Origin: Elephas maximus indicus
Taxonomy: Eukaryota; Chordata; Mammalia; Proboscidea; Elephantidae
Direction: 5' to 3'
Assembly (NCBI RefSeq): GCF_024166365.1
Contig: NC_064831.1
Location: 82,968,268 to 83,032,267, forward strand
DNA length: 64,000 bases
The notes beneath the pieces are model-generated. The model searched no databases, was not told the DNA's origin, and worked only from the letters and a program-made list of their open reading frames with translations. Within the stretch, counting starts at the first letter, position 1. Every line of letters starts with the position of its first letter. The translations under genes and the position numbers were made by a program. Shown here one piece after another: positions 10,766 through 21,391 of the stretch.

Positions 10766-11450
10766 ATCATTGATAGCAATAGGACATAGGGTGGGAGAAG
10801 AGTGATATGAAACAATGGTCTTCAAATACTATTGAAGGGGAAGTGTTCCTCCTAATAGAATTCTGTAAATCCATGTGTCTTTTCACAAATTTTAAAGTTG
10901 GCATGGAAATTTTTTCACTCCTCAATAGTTGCAAATACTGTAATTTTCTAATATATTAAAATATTAGCATTTTAAAATAAAATTATTACACCACTTTTTT
11001 AAACATATCCAGTGGAACCTAAATATAATGAGTTCATACCCATCATTAGTCTTTTATGAAACACATGAGCAAGCTCTTCGTCAACAAGCAGAAATTTTTG
11101 TCAGTACTTTCCAGCCAAAGATGGCCAGGAACACACCTGAAAGTGAACAAAGTTGAGTTTATTAACTCATTGTAACAAGGGGAAACACATACCATGGGGA
11201 GTTGTAGTACATCTCAGTAAGAAGGTATTAGAAAGTACTTATGGGATTTGGGCTTGTGTTAGATACTTTTGAGGAGGGTTCAAGGAGGCAGGGCTTTGCT
11301 CTGGATTAGATGCTGTCAGGAAACGGGTAACTCTATGACTGAGTATTTTAATAAATCTTATCTAGAAGGAGGGAAGAATAAAACAAGGCTAAAGGCTAAA
11401 GTTAACTGGTAGAGAAGCAATTACTCATTTTGGCTGGAAGAGGAGAATTA
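10766..11450. other. No recognised feature
   Basis: AT-rich sequence with no recognised gene or repeat family. Confidence 0.4.
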
Positions 11451-11993
11451 TGTCAGTTTTCTATTGTTTTGTAACAGATCACCACAAATTCAACAGCTTA
11501 AATCAATATTCACTTATTATCTCACAGTTTCTGCTGGTCAGAAGTTGGGATCCCACTTAACTGGGTCCTTGGACCAGGGTCTCTAAAGACTGCAATCAAG
11601 GTGTCGGCTGGGCTGCATTCTCATCTGGAGGCTTGGCCAGAGAAGGATCCACTTCTAAGCTCCCTCTAGTTGTTAGCAGAACTCATTTCCATGCAGCTGT
11701 AGAATTCACAACAACTTGTGTCTTCAAAGCTAGCAAGAGAGAGAGATTCTGCTGCTGGAGAGTCCCTGCCTTCAGAGAAGGGGTCAGGCCCACCCAGGTT
11801 ATAGTCCCTTGAGGTATCAAAATCAACTGATTAGGGATTTTAATAACACCTTCAAAATCTCTTCACCTTTGCCATATTACATTGGTTAGAGGCAAGCCAC
11901 AAATCCCACCCCCTCAAGGTGAGCGAATTACACAAAGGCATGGGTAGTAGGGGGCAGTAATCGTGGGGACCACCCTAGGAGATGTCTGCCACA
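11451..11993 (-). mobile_element. MLT1-type solo LTR
   Basis: The element starts with TG and ends with CA on plus, as LTRs do. On the minus strand it shows MLT1 phrases: 'caatgtaatatggcaaagg', 'gatgagaatgcagcccagc', 'cgacaccttgattgcagt', 'aactgtgagataataag' and 'tgttgaatttgtggtg'. No internal region adjoins it. Confidence 0.7.
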
Positions 11994-13299
11994 GGGATGT
12001 TTAGTATTCTTGTGGCTTCACAGTGACCTTGTTTTTGTCTGTGCTTAGGCCAGATTATGAAGTAGTCCTATTTATCTTTTTGCACACGTCACCACAGCCA
12101 CAGAGTGGCTTTGTCTGTGTTTTGTATAATGTGAGATTGTCGCGTTCCATGAGAGAATATCTGTGACTGCCACACCACCCGCTGGCAGCACTGAGTCCTA
12201 GTTCTTGTGTCAGGCCAGGCCCCAGAGGGCAGAAACTGCCTTTCTCTCTTTCACTTTACAGTCTTCCTTTTTTTTTTTTTTTTCTTGGATGATTATTTCT
12301 CTTCTGCCTCCCTCACTGAATTTTATTCTAACATGACCATTTATATTCTCAAAAGTTTTTTATGGATCAGTCTGTCAGGCTTTTCGGCAGCAGAAACTTG
12401 ACTATAAAATGAAACTTTAAAACAATTTTTTTTAATTTTTATTTTCTGTATAAGGCAAAGTACTAAAAAATTCTTTTGAGTCATTATGATTAGTAAAATA
12501 TTAATCAAAGCAGCATAAAGATGCAATACATTTTGACATATAATTATTAAATACGCAAAGTAAAATTTTATAAAAATGTATCTCCCAATGAGATGGTAGG
12601 GGCAGGTTTTATTGCCAATCACTTCATGCATGGTGGATGCTTTTAAATTTTAGTTAAGCCTGTTATTTAAAAGAGAAGCACCCAAAACAAAACAAAAAAT
12701 AATAATAAATCACCAGCATGAGAAAGGTTCAGCATCAATCCCATTTCTAATTTTAGTTTGTACAGGTGCAAGCACTGAGAAACCCTGCTCATTAGGAGGT
12801 GGAAATAGGGTCAGATTTGTTAAAGCAGTGGCCCTCAGTTCTTTGAATTTCTGAGCTACATGCCAAAAGTCACGCTCTGATTTTGCACAAAAATTACTCA
12901 AACAAATGAAAACCAGTTGACTTGCAGGAGTATTTGTTACCCAACGATTAAAGCCATGCACTATCTCAATCCTAACACCAATATTTTTTAATCAATCCTT
13001 TGTTGGTAATTTAAAAGTTTGTATTTGTATACCCAGGGCAATGTGCCATAGATAGACTCGAGAAGGGTGAGAGGTAGGAAAAGGGAAATTATAAAAGGAG
13101 AAGAAGGGAAGTTCTGCACCTCCATCTCAGGTGACTTTTCAGCAGATCAATTTCAGCAAGCACGCATGTGAAAGCAGAGGTTAAGGGAATTCATTCCCCT
13201 AAGACAATCCCCACGCATCCTGTAGAATGTATACTTGTGAGTGCTCCAATTTGAAGACACTGAACTAAAGCATTCTAAGGTCCTTACATATGAAGGTAG
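11994..13299. other. No recognised feature; 48-bp segment repeated later
   Basis: A T run lies at 12268-12285. The segment 12635-12682 recurs with few changes at 13826-13873. The later copy sits in an old L1, so the first may be a stray L1 piece. No gene was recognised. Confidence 0.4.
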
Positions 13300-13393
13300 T
13301 TAAACATAATTAAGCTTAAATTTTGTCTAATATGTACATCAGAATATCTAAGGTAACAGCCAAAACAACAGATACACTTCCATAGACATAGAA

Positions 13394-13584
13394 GCCCTGG
13401 TGTAGCAACGGTTAAGCACTTGGCCGCTAACTGAAAGGTTGGCAACCCGAAACCCACCTAGAGGCCCTGCAGGAGAAAGACCTGGTGATCTGCTTCCATA
13501 AAGACTGCAGCCAAGAAAGTTCTACTCTGTCGTACACAGTCGCCGTGAGTCAGAATCAACTCAACGGCACCCAACGAGAACAAT
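13394..13584 (+). mobile_element. AfroSINE-type SINE with 12-bp TSD
   Basis: The order is head ('agccctggtgtagcaacgg', 'aacccgaaacccacc'), a middle with 'gagaaagacctggtgatc', and tail ('cgtgagtcagaatcaactc', 'aacggcacc'). The duplication ATAGACATAGAA at 13382-13393 and 13585-13596 bounds it exactly. It belongs to the longer form with an extra middle block. Confidence 0.9.
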
Positions 13585-13873
13585 ATAGACATAGAATGTT
13601 CAAAATATCTTAGGGGAAAAAAATCTAGAATAATGGAAAAAACCATCAATCGCTCAAAAGGAGAAAGGTAAGTGGTGATGCTGGGAAGGGGAAGCAAACC
13701 AAAACAGCAGGAGAAATACAGTAGAATGTATTAATAAGATGGTTGAAAATAAATACGAATATCAGTAATTACAATAAACTTAAAGAGCAAAACTTTCCAA
13801 TTAAAAGACAAAAATTTTTCAGACAGGATGCTTTTAAAATTTAGCTATGCTTGTTATTTAAAAGAGAGGCACC

Positions 13874-15374
13874 TCAGATCACTAGCCATCAGAGAAATGC
13901 AAATCAAAACCACAATGAGATACCATCTCACCCCAGCATTACCGGCATGAATGAAAAAAAACAGGAAATAACAAATGTTGGAGAGGCTGCAGGAAGATCA
14001 GAACTCTTATGCACTGTTGGTGGGAATGCAAAATGATACAACCATTTTGTAAAAACAATACAGTGCTTCCTTAGAAAGCTAGAACTAGAAATACCATATG
14101 ATCCAGCAGCCCCACTCCTAGGAATATATCCTAGAAAAATAAAGAGTTATCACACGAATAGATGTACGCACACCCATGTTCACTGCAGCATTATTCACAA
14201 CAGCAAAAAGATGGAAACATTCTAGCTGCCCATCAACATCTGAATGGATAAACAAACTGTGGTACATACACACAATGGAATATTACACAAAGATAAAGGA
14301 CAATGAATCTGTGAAGCTTCTCATAACATGAATGAATCTGGAGGGCGTTATGCTGAGTGAAATAAGTCGATCACAAAAGGACAAACACTGTATGAGACCA
14401 CTACTTTAAAAACTCATGAAAAGGTTTACATGCAAAAAGAAACAATCTTTGATGGTTACAAGGGGGGAGGGGAGGGGTGGGAATAGAAAAACACTAATGA
14501 GACAATAAAAATGAGACAATAGATAACGGGTAACTATGGTGAAGGGTAAGACAGTCCACAATACTGGGGAAGCCAGCACAAACTGTACAAGGCAAGGTCA
14601 TGGAAGTTCCATAGACATACCCAAACTCCCTGAGGGACTGAATTGCTGGGCTGAGAGCTGTGGGGGCCATGGTCTCCAGGAACATCTAGCTCAATCGGCA
14701 TAACATAATTTATAAAGAAACTGTTCTACATTCTACTTTGGTGAGTAGCGTCTGGGGTCTTAAAAGCCTGTGAGTGGCCATCTAGGATACTCCATTGGTC
14801 TCACCCCTTCAGGAGCAAGGAAGAATGAAGAAAACTAAAGATACAAGGGAAATATTAGCCCAAAGGACTAAGGACCACATCTACCACGGCCCCCACCAGA
14901 CTGAGTCCAGTACAACTAGATGGCGCCTGTCTACCACCACTGACTACTCCGACAGGGATCACAATAGAGGGTCCTGGACAGAGCCAGAGAAAAATGTAGA
15001 ACACAATTCTAGCCCCAAAAGAAAGACCAGACTTGCTGGCCTGACAGAGACTGGAAAAATCCTGAGACTATGGCCCCTGGACACCCTATCAACTCACTAA
15101 TGAAGTCACTCCTGAGGTTCACCCTTCAGCCAAAGATTGAACAGGCCCACAAAACAAAATGAGACTAAAGGGGCACACCAGTCCTGGGGCAAGGGCCAGA
15201 AGGCAGGAGGGGACAGGAGAGCTGGTAACAGGGAACCTAAGGTTGAGAAGGGAGAGTGTTGACATGTTGTGGGGTCGTTAACCAATATCATAAAACAATA
15301 AGTGTACTAACTGTTTAATCAGAAACTAGTTTGTTCTACAAACCCTCATCTAAAGTACAATTTAAAAAAGGGAG
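13874..15374 (+). mobile_element. Lineage-specific L1: ORF2 end plus long 3' UTR
   Basis: The first 530 bases are the end of L1 ORF2 ('agagaaatgcaaatcaaaa', 'accacaatgagataccatc', 'gttggtgggaatgcaaaa', 'acaatggaatattaca', 'tgtatgagacc'). They continue without a break into about 950 bases of 3' UTR ending 'ctaaagtacaattt' plus A. This copy shows that the freestanding tails elsewhere in the window are L1 3' ends. It is 5'-truncated. Imperfect duplicates AGAGAGGCACC and AGAGAAAGGCATCC flank it. Confidence 0.85.
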
Positions 15375-16242
15375 AGAGAAAGGCATCCCCAAAAAATAAA
15401 AAAATAAACATAGGCACACAGAAAAGTCTAAAGATGGAAAATAACATTCCAGGCCAGTACTAACTAAAAGAAAGCTGGCATCACTATATTATCAGACAAA
15501 GCAAACTGTAAAACAAAGAGCAGTACTAGGGATAATAAGGTAATTATGCAATGGGAAAAGCCTCCATTCATCAGGAAGAGGTAATGAGTCTAACTTTGTA
15601 TGCACTTAACATACATAAAGCAAAAATTAACACAGCTGCAAGGAGAACTTGAAAAATCTACCACCATACTGGGCTATTTTAACACCCCCATCTCAGTAAT
15701 GGATAGAACGAGCTAGCAACGGAATAGTAAGAATATAGTGAGAACAGTGAGAATATAAATGGTACCATTAGCAAGTTTGAACAATGGACATTCTGGAACA
15801 CTGCACCCAACAAGTGGAGAACGCACACTGTATTCACTTACATATACAGCGTTTACACATTTACAAAAAGCAAGCCCAGGCTAAGCCAATAAGATCTGCT
15901 CAAAAAAAAAAAAAAGCCAAAGCGTTGATATTATACAGACCACATGCTCTGACCACCATGCAGTTAATGCAGAAATCAATTACAAAAAAAGATAATACAA
16001 AAAAATCCCACAGGTTTGAAAATTTAAGACATACTTCAAAATAATTCATCGGTTGAAGAAGAAAGCACATGGAAATTTTAAAACACTTAGAACTGAACCA
16101 TAACAAAATAAGAACATTCTTGAGATTTATGGCACATAGCTAAAATGTCCTGCCTTAAAAGGCTCACACTAGGAAATAAGAAAGTCACAAAATGAATGTG
16201 TTAAGCCCCACATCTGAGAATCTAGAAAGAGTCCACCTCTCA

Positions 16243-16545
16243 CCCTTTTTTTTGTTGTTGTTGAAAGTATACACACCAAAACACACACCAAGTCAACAAT
16301 TTGTACAAGTACAATTCAGTGCCGTTGATTACATTCTTCAAGTTGTGAAATCAACCATTCTCACCCTCTTATTCTGAGTTGTTCCTCCCCGATTAGCATA
16401 AACTCACTGCCCCTTAAGCTTCCCAACTGAACTTTCCAGTTGCTATTGTCAACTCATACAGTTCTTCAAGAGCTCTCACCTTTCTCCCTTCCTTACCTCC
16501 CCCAGAGTCTCCCCACACCTTACCTGCTGTCCCCTTCCTCCTATT
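16243..16545. mobile_element. Ancient L1 3' UTR fragment
   Basis: The phrases 'gaaagtatacacaccaaaac', 'caagtacaattcagtgcc', 'gttgattacattcttcaag' and 'aaccattctcaccctc' match a 3' UTR module of old L1 elements also seen at 48465 and 59370. Confidence 0.6.
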
Positions 16546-16567
16546 CAGAGGACTTACTTAGCGCTTC

Positions 16568-16665
16568 CAGCCGCTCCTTGGAAACCCTATGGGGCAGTTC
16601 TACTCTGTCTTATAGGGTCACTATGAGTTAGAATCAACTCAAAGGCAACGGGTGTGGTTTGGTGT
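16568..16665 (+). mobile_element. SINE, 3' half
   Basis: It starts inside the element at 'ccgctccttggaaacccta' and runs through 'ctatgagttagaatcaact' to 'ggtgtggtttgg'. The tRNA-like head is missing. Confidence 0.8.
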
Positions 16666-16749
16666 GTGCCAGGCACTATACTTCCTCCCACCATGTTCAT
16701 CATTAATTCTCAGAAAGTGTTCAGTCTTCCCACCTGGCATATTATTGGG

Positions 16750-16805
16750 GGAAAAAAAAAAACCAAACCCATTGCCACGGAGTCCATTCCAACTTCAGTG
16801 CCCAA
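16750..16805 (-). mobile_element. SINE tail fragment
   Basis: Only the tail is present, as reverse text 'aaccaaacccattgccacg' and 'gagtccattccaactt'. Breakage or early termination left no head. Confidence 0.6.
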
Positions 16806-17134
16806 TATAACCTCCTTTAGCTACACTCATTCATTCAACACTAACAGATCCCTATTGACGGCCGAGTACCTGCCAAGACTCTGAACCAGGATGACTACAT
16901 GCTGGGATACAGAGATGAAGAAAGTAAGCACAGTCCTTGCCCTAGAGCAGTGGTTCACATTCTGTGGCCAGACCAGCAGCATCAGCAACTGGGAACTTAT
17001 GAGAAATGAAATTCTCAAGCTCCATTTCAGACCTACTAAATCGGCATCTCTGGAGTAGACCCAGCATTCTTTTAACAAGCCATCCAGGGGATGCTGATAC
17101 GTGCTGGAGGAGTTGGAGACCCACTGCCCCAGAG

Positions 17135-19170
17135 GAGTCCCTGAGTGGTGCAAAAGGTTAAAGCACTCTACTGCTAACCGGAAGGCTGGTGGTTCAAGTC
17201 CACCCAGAAGTGCCTCAGAAGAAAGGCCTGGTGATCCCCTTCTGAAAAATCAGCCATTGAAACCCTCATGGAGCACAGCTCTACTCTGACACAGGCGGGA
17301 TCACCATGCCCCAGTCAGCCATTGAAACCCTCATGGAGCACAGTTCTACTCTGACACAGGCAGGGTCACCATGACCCAGTCAGCCATTGAAACCCTCATG
17401 GAGCACAGTTCTACTCTGACACAGGTGGGGTCACCATGACCCAGTCAGCCATTGAAACCCTCATGGAGCACAGTTCTACTCTGACACAGGCGGGGTCACC
17501 ATGACCCAGTCAGCCATTGAAACCCTCATGGAGCACAGCTCTACTCTGACACAGGCGGGGTCACCATGGCCCAGTCAGCCATTGAAACCCTCATGGAGCA
17601 CAGTTCTACTCTGACACAGGCGGGGTCACCATGACCCAGTCAGCCATTGAAACCCTCATGGAGCACAGTTCTACTCTGACACAGGCGGGGTCACCATGAC
17701 CCAGTCAGCCATTGAAACCCTCATGGAGCACAGCTCTACTCTGACACAGGCGGGGTCACCATGACCCAGTCAGCCATTGAAAACCTCATGGAGCACAGTT
17801 CTACTCTGACACAGGCGGGGTCACCATGACCCAGTCAGCCACTGAAACCCTCATGGAGCACAGTTCTACTCTGACACAGGTGGGGTCACCATGACCCAGT
17901 CAGCCACTGAAACCCTCATGGAGCACAGTTCTACTCTGACACAGGCGGGGTCACCATGACCCAGTCAGCCATTGAAACCCTCATGGAGCACAGCTCTACT
18001 CTGACACAGGCAGGGTCACCATGACCCAGTCAGCCATTGAAACCCTCATGGAGCACAGTTCTACTCTGACACAGGCGGGGTCACCATGACCCAGTCAGCC
18101 ATTGAAACCCTCATGGAGCACAGTTCTACTCTGACACAGGCGGGGTCACCATGACCCAGTCAGCCATTGAAAACCTCATGGAGCACAGCTCTACTCTGAC
18201 ACAGGCGGGGTCACCATGACCCAGTCAGCCATTGAAACCCTCATGGAGCACAGTTCTACTCTGACACAGGCGGGGTCACCATGACCCAGTCAGCCATTGA
18301 AACCCTCATGGAGCACAGCTCTACTCTGACACAGGCGGGGTCACCATGACCCAGTCAGCCATTGAAACCCTCATGGAGCATAGTTCTACTCTGACACAGG
18401 CGGGGTCACCATGACCCAGTCAGCCACTGAAACCCTCATGGAGCACAGTTCTACTCTGACACAGGCGGGGTCACCATGACCCAGTCAGCCACTGAAACCC
18501 TCATGGAGCACAGTTCTACTCTGACACAGGCGGGGGTCACCATGATCCAGTCAGCCATTGAAACCCTCATGGAGCACAGCTCTACTCTGACACAGGTGGG
18601 GTCACCATGACCCAGTCAGCCACTGAAACCCTCATGGAGCACAGTTCTACTCTGACACAGGCGGGGTCACCATGACCCAGTCAGCCACTGAAACCCTCAT
18701 GGAGCACAGTTCTACTCTGACACAGGCGGGGGTCACCATGACCCAGTCAGCCATTGAAACCCTCATGGAGCACAGCTCTACTCTGACACAGGCGGGGGTC
18801 ACCATGACCCAGTCAGCCATTGAAACCCTCATGGAGCACAGCTCTACTCTGACACAGGCGGGGTCACCATGACCCAGTCAGCCACTGAAACCCTCATGGA
18901 GCACAGTTCTACTCTGACACAGGCGGGGTCACCATGACCCAGTCAGCCACTGAAACCCTCATGGAGCACAGTTCTACTCTGACACAGGCGGGGTCACCAT
19001 GACCCAGTCAGCCACTGAAACCCTCATGGAGCACAGTTCTACTCTGACACAGGCGGGGTCACCATGACCCAGTCAGCCACTGAAACCCTCATGGAGCACA
19101 GTTCTACTCTGACACAGGCGGGGTCACCATGACCCAGATTCAGCTCAGTGACAACCGGTTGGGTCTAGAG
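17135..19170 (+). mobile_element. AfroSINE-type SINE with internally expanded array
   Basis: The head (17135-17246) is a normal SINE start: 'gagtccctgagtggtgcaaa', 'aaccggaaggctggtgg', 'ttcaagtccaccc' and 'gaaaggcctggtgatc'. The tail resumes after the array at 19135 with 'cagctcagtgacaaccgg' and 'ttgggt', which fits the normal SINE ending (compare 24845-24881). Everything between is 29 tandem versions of one internal 65-bp segment. One SINE of about 200 bp has thus grown to about 2 kb. Confidence 0.85.
17247..19134 (+). repeat. Minisatellite: 29 units of 65-66 bp, each ending in an ERE-like palindrome
   Basis: The units begin with CAGTCAGCC (AAATCAGCC in the first) and end with GGTCACCATGACC. 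Unit starts fall every 65 bases from 17247, except three 66-base units (starts 18482, 18678 and 18744) with an extra G before GGTCA. The total of 1888 bases equals 29 x 65 + 3. Units differ mainly at ATTG/ACTG, AGCTCT/AGTTCT and GGCGGGG/GGTGGGG. The palindrome GGTCANNNTGACC is perfect in 26 units. It fails in the first unit, in the unit starting 17507 (TGGCC) and in the unit starting 18482 (TGATC). Frames open through the 66-base units by chance. A regulatory role is unproven. Confidence 0.95.
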
Positions 19171-19592
19171 AAGTGCACAATCCAGCAAACATAAACAAGC
19201 AAGTGTAATGGACCGGGAAGGTACAGCCACTAAAACGGCCACCCCAGGAAGCTGTGAAAGCCCTTCGAGGGGCACTTGCCCTGAGACGTAACATCAGGAA
19301 AGACTCCACCAGGTAAGAGTCACACCTGAGCTGGGCTCTGGAGAAAGATGAGATGACCAGGCAAAGCAGGGCAGGGAAGAACATCCCAGCATCTGAAAGA
19401 GAAAAGTGTAAAGGCCAGAAGTCAGAGAGGTTCAAGCGTGCCCAGAAAACTTAGTCATTCAGGTCGCTGGGTAAACTACTGTGAAAGAGGAGGGGTACGC
19501 AGAAACGAAAAGAGAGACGAAACGGGGGTCAGATCCTGAAACCTTCAAATACCGATGAGGAGTTCGTTTCTAGAACTGTGAGAAGTAACGGC
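19171..19592. other. No recognised feature
   Basis: Unique-looking sequence between two SINEs, with no recognised gene. Confidence 0.4.
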
Positions 19593-19795
19593 AAGGTACC
19601 AGTTGCCATCGAGTTGACTGACTCATGGACACCCCATCTGTGTCAGAGCAGAACTGTGGGTCATAGGGTGTTCAACGGCTAGCTTTTCAGAAGTAGATCA
19701 CTAGGTCTTTCTTCTGAGGCACCCCTGGGCGGGTTTGAACCTCCACCCTTTCAGTTAGCAGCCAAGGGCATTGACCATTTGCATCACCTAAAGAC
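19593..19795 (-). mobile_element. AfroSINE-type SINE, longer subtype
   Basis: Reverse-strand copy: tail 'gttgccatcgagttgact' on the left, the middle 'gaagtagatcactaggtc' with 'ttcttctgaggcacccctg', then head 'gtttgaacctccaccc' and 'agttagcagccaagggc'. The middle block marks the same subtype as the array-bearing SINE. Confidence 0.85.
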
Positions 19796-19898
19796 TATAT
19801 TTGAAAGACAAGAAGGAGCTATAGAAATGTTAGTCATTATTAGTGATATTTAGAGTCATTGTCACCCCATTGATTATATAGTAGAATTTCCAAGCAGC

Positions 19899-20742
19899 TT
19901 TTTTTTTTTTATTGTGCTTTAAGTGAAAGTTTACAAATCAAGTCAGTCTGTCACACAAAAACCCATATACGCCTTGCTACACACTCCCAATTACTCTCCC
20001 CCTAATGAGACAGCGCGCTCTCTCCCTCCACTCTCTCTTTTCGTGTTTATTTCGCCAGCTTCTAACCCCCTCCACCCTCTCGACTCCCCTCCAGGCAGGA
20101 GATGCCAACATAGTCCCAAGCGTCCACCTGATCCAAGAAGCTCACTCCTCACCAGCATCCCTCTCCAACCCATTGTCCAGTACAATCCATGTCTGAAGAG
20201 TTGGGTTCAGGAATGGTTCCTGTCCTGGGCCAACAGAAGGTCTGGGGGCCATTACCGCCGGAGACCTTCTAGTCTCAGTCAGACCATTAAGTCTGGTCTT
20301 ATGAGAATTTGGGGTCTACATCCCACTGCTCTCCTGATTTCTCAGGGGTTCCCTGTTGTGTTCCCTGTCAGGGCAGTCATCGGTTGTAGCTGGGCACCAT
20401 CAAGTTCTTCTAGTCTCAGGATGATGTAGTCTGCGGTTCATGCAGCCCTTTCTGTCTCTTGGGCTCATAATTTCCTTGTGTCCTTGGTGTTTTTCATTCT
20501 CCTTTGATCCAGGTGGGTTGAGACCAATTGATGCACCTTACATGGCTGCTTGCTAGTGTTTAAGACCCCAGACGCCACTCTTCAAAGTGGGATGCAGAAT
20601 GTTTTCTTAATAGATTCTATTATGCCAATTGACTTAGATGTCCCCTGAAACCATGGTCCCCAGACCCCTGCCCCTCCTACGGTGGCCTTCGAAGCATTCA
20701 GTTTATTCAGGAAACTTCTTTGCTTTTGGTTTAGTCCAATTG
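19899..20742 (-). mobile_element. Lineage-specific L1 3' UTR, 5'-truncated, with TSD
   Basis: A minus-strand L1 tail with its poly(A) as the T run at 19899-19910 and 'attgtgctttaagtgaaag' beside it. The duplication CCAAGCAGC at 19890-19898 and 20743-20751 bounds the insertion. It aligns with 5721-6695 over most of its length. Confidence 0.85.
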
Positions 20743-20788
20743 CCAAGCAGCCTTTTTTCAGGAACCAGGAACATGACGAATATATTAC

Positions 20789-21326
20789 TGGGATGGTTAA
20801 GGTTGTGTGTCACCTTGGCTGGACCGTGATTCTCAGTGGTTTGGCAGTTATGTAATGACATAATTTGGCAGTTATAAAATGATATCGTCATCCTCCATGA
20901 TGTGATGTGATCAGCCAATCAGTTGAAAGGGGAGTTTCTTTGGGGGTGTGGCCTGCATCCAATATATATATTTGGACATTCTGGCAAAGCTCACTTGCTT
21001 GCTCTGGATCCTACATCCAGCTCATCATCATCTGCCCCATGGTTCTGCATACTTGAGCCAGCTGCCTGCCATACTGCCTGGTGATACAGGGATTCATCAG
21101 CCTCCGCAGCCTGTGAGCCAGTGGCCTGCCATTGTACCTGCTGATCTTGGGATTCGTCGGCCTCTGTAGTCCGTGAGTCAGTAGCCTACTGTCTAACCTG
21201 CTGATCTTGGGTTCATCAGCCCCTGCAGCTATGTGAGTCAAGAGAAGGCTCCAGCCTGACACCTGACCCACAAGACTTGGAACTTGCCAGCCTCTACAAC
21301 TACATGAGCCATTTCCTTGAGATAAA

Positions 21327-21357
<31 letters not shown>

Positions 21358-21391
21358 GGTTTTGCTTCTCTAGAGAACTCAGCCCAAGACA
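20789..21391 (+). mobile_element. ERVL-type solo LTR
   Basis: It starts TG ('tgggatggttaaggttg', 'tgtcaccttggctgg'). It then has 'ccaatcagttgaaagg' and 'catgagccatttccttgag', then 'ataaatctctctc', and ends 'cttctctagagaactcagcc' with 'caagaca'. This is the layout of MLT2/ERVL LTRs, with the AATAAA-like signal at 21322. The central 'cctgctgatcttggg' text occurs twice, about 60 bases apart. No viral coding sequence is attached. Confidence 0.65.
21326..21358 (+). repeat. (CT)n microsatellite
   Basis: A CT dinucleotide run with one interrupting extra T, just after the LTR polyadenylation-signal region. Confidence 0.9.

Larger units (their letters stand above)
13300..16190 (+). mobile_element. 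Old L1 ORF2 (endonuclease region), interrupted twice
   Basis: The outer parts (13300-13393, 13585-13873 and 15375-16190) read as sense-strand L1 ORF2 endonuclease sequence. Phrases include 'aaagaaagctggcatc' with 'atatcagacaaag'-like text, 'tttgtatgcacttaaca', 'gaacactgcacccaaca' and 'accacatgctctgacc'. Many stops and indels are present. A SINE (13394-13584) and a younger L1 (13874-15374) have inserted into it. The left boundary is uncertain. Confidence 0.65.

Noticed and set aside
17247..19134. CRISPR-like array
   Set aside because: The whole unit repeats with no unique spacers, and the host is a mammal. It is a minisatellite.
19923..20429. 168-codon plus-strand frame
   Set aside because: It lies wholly in the antisense of an L1 3' UTR.
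20789..21391. Complete endogenous retrovirus
   Set aside because: Only a solo LTR is seen. No gag, pol or env-like text adjoins it or the other LTRs.
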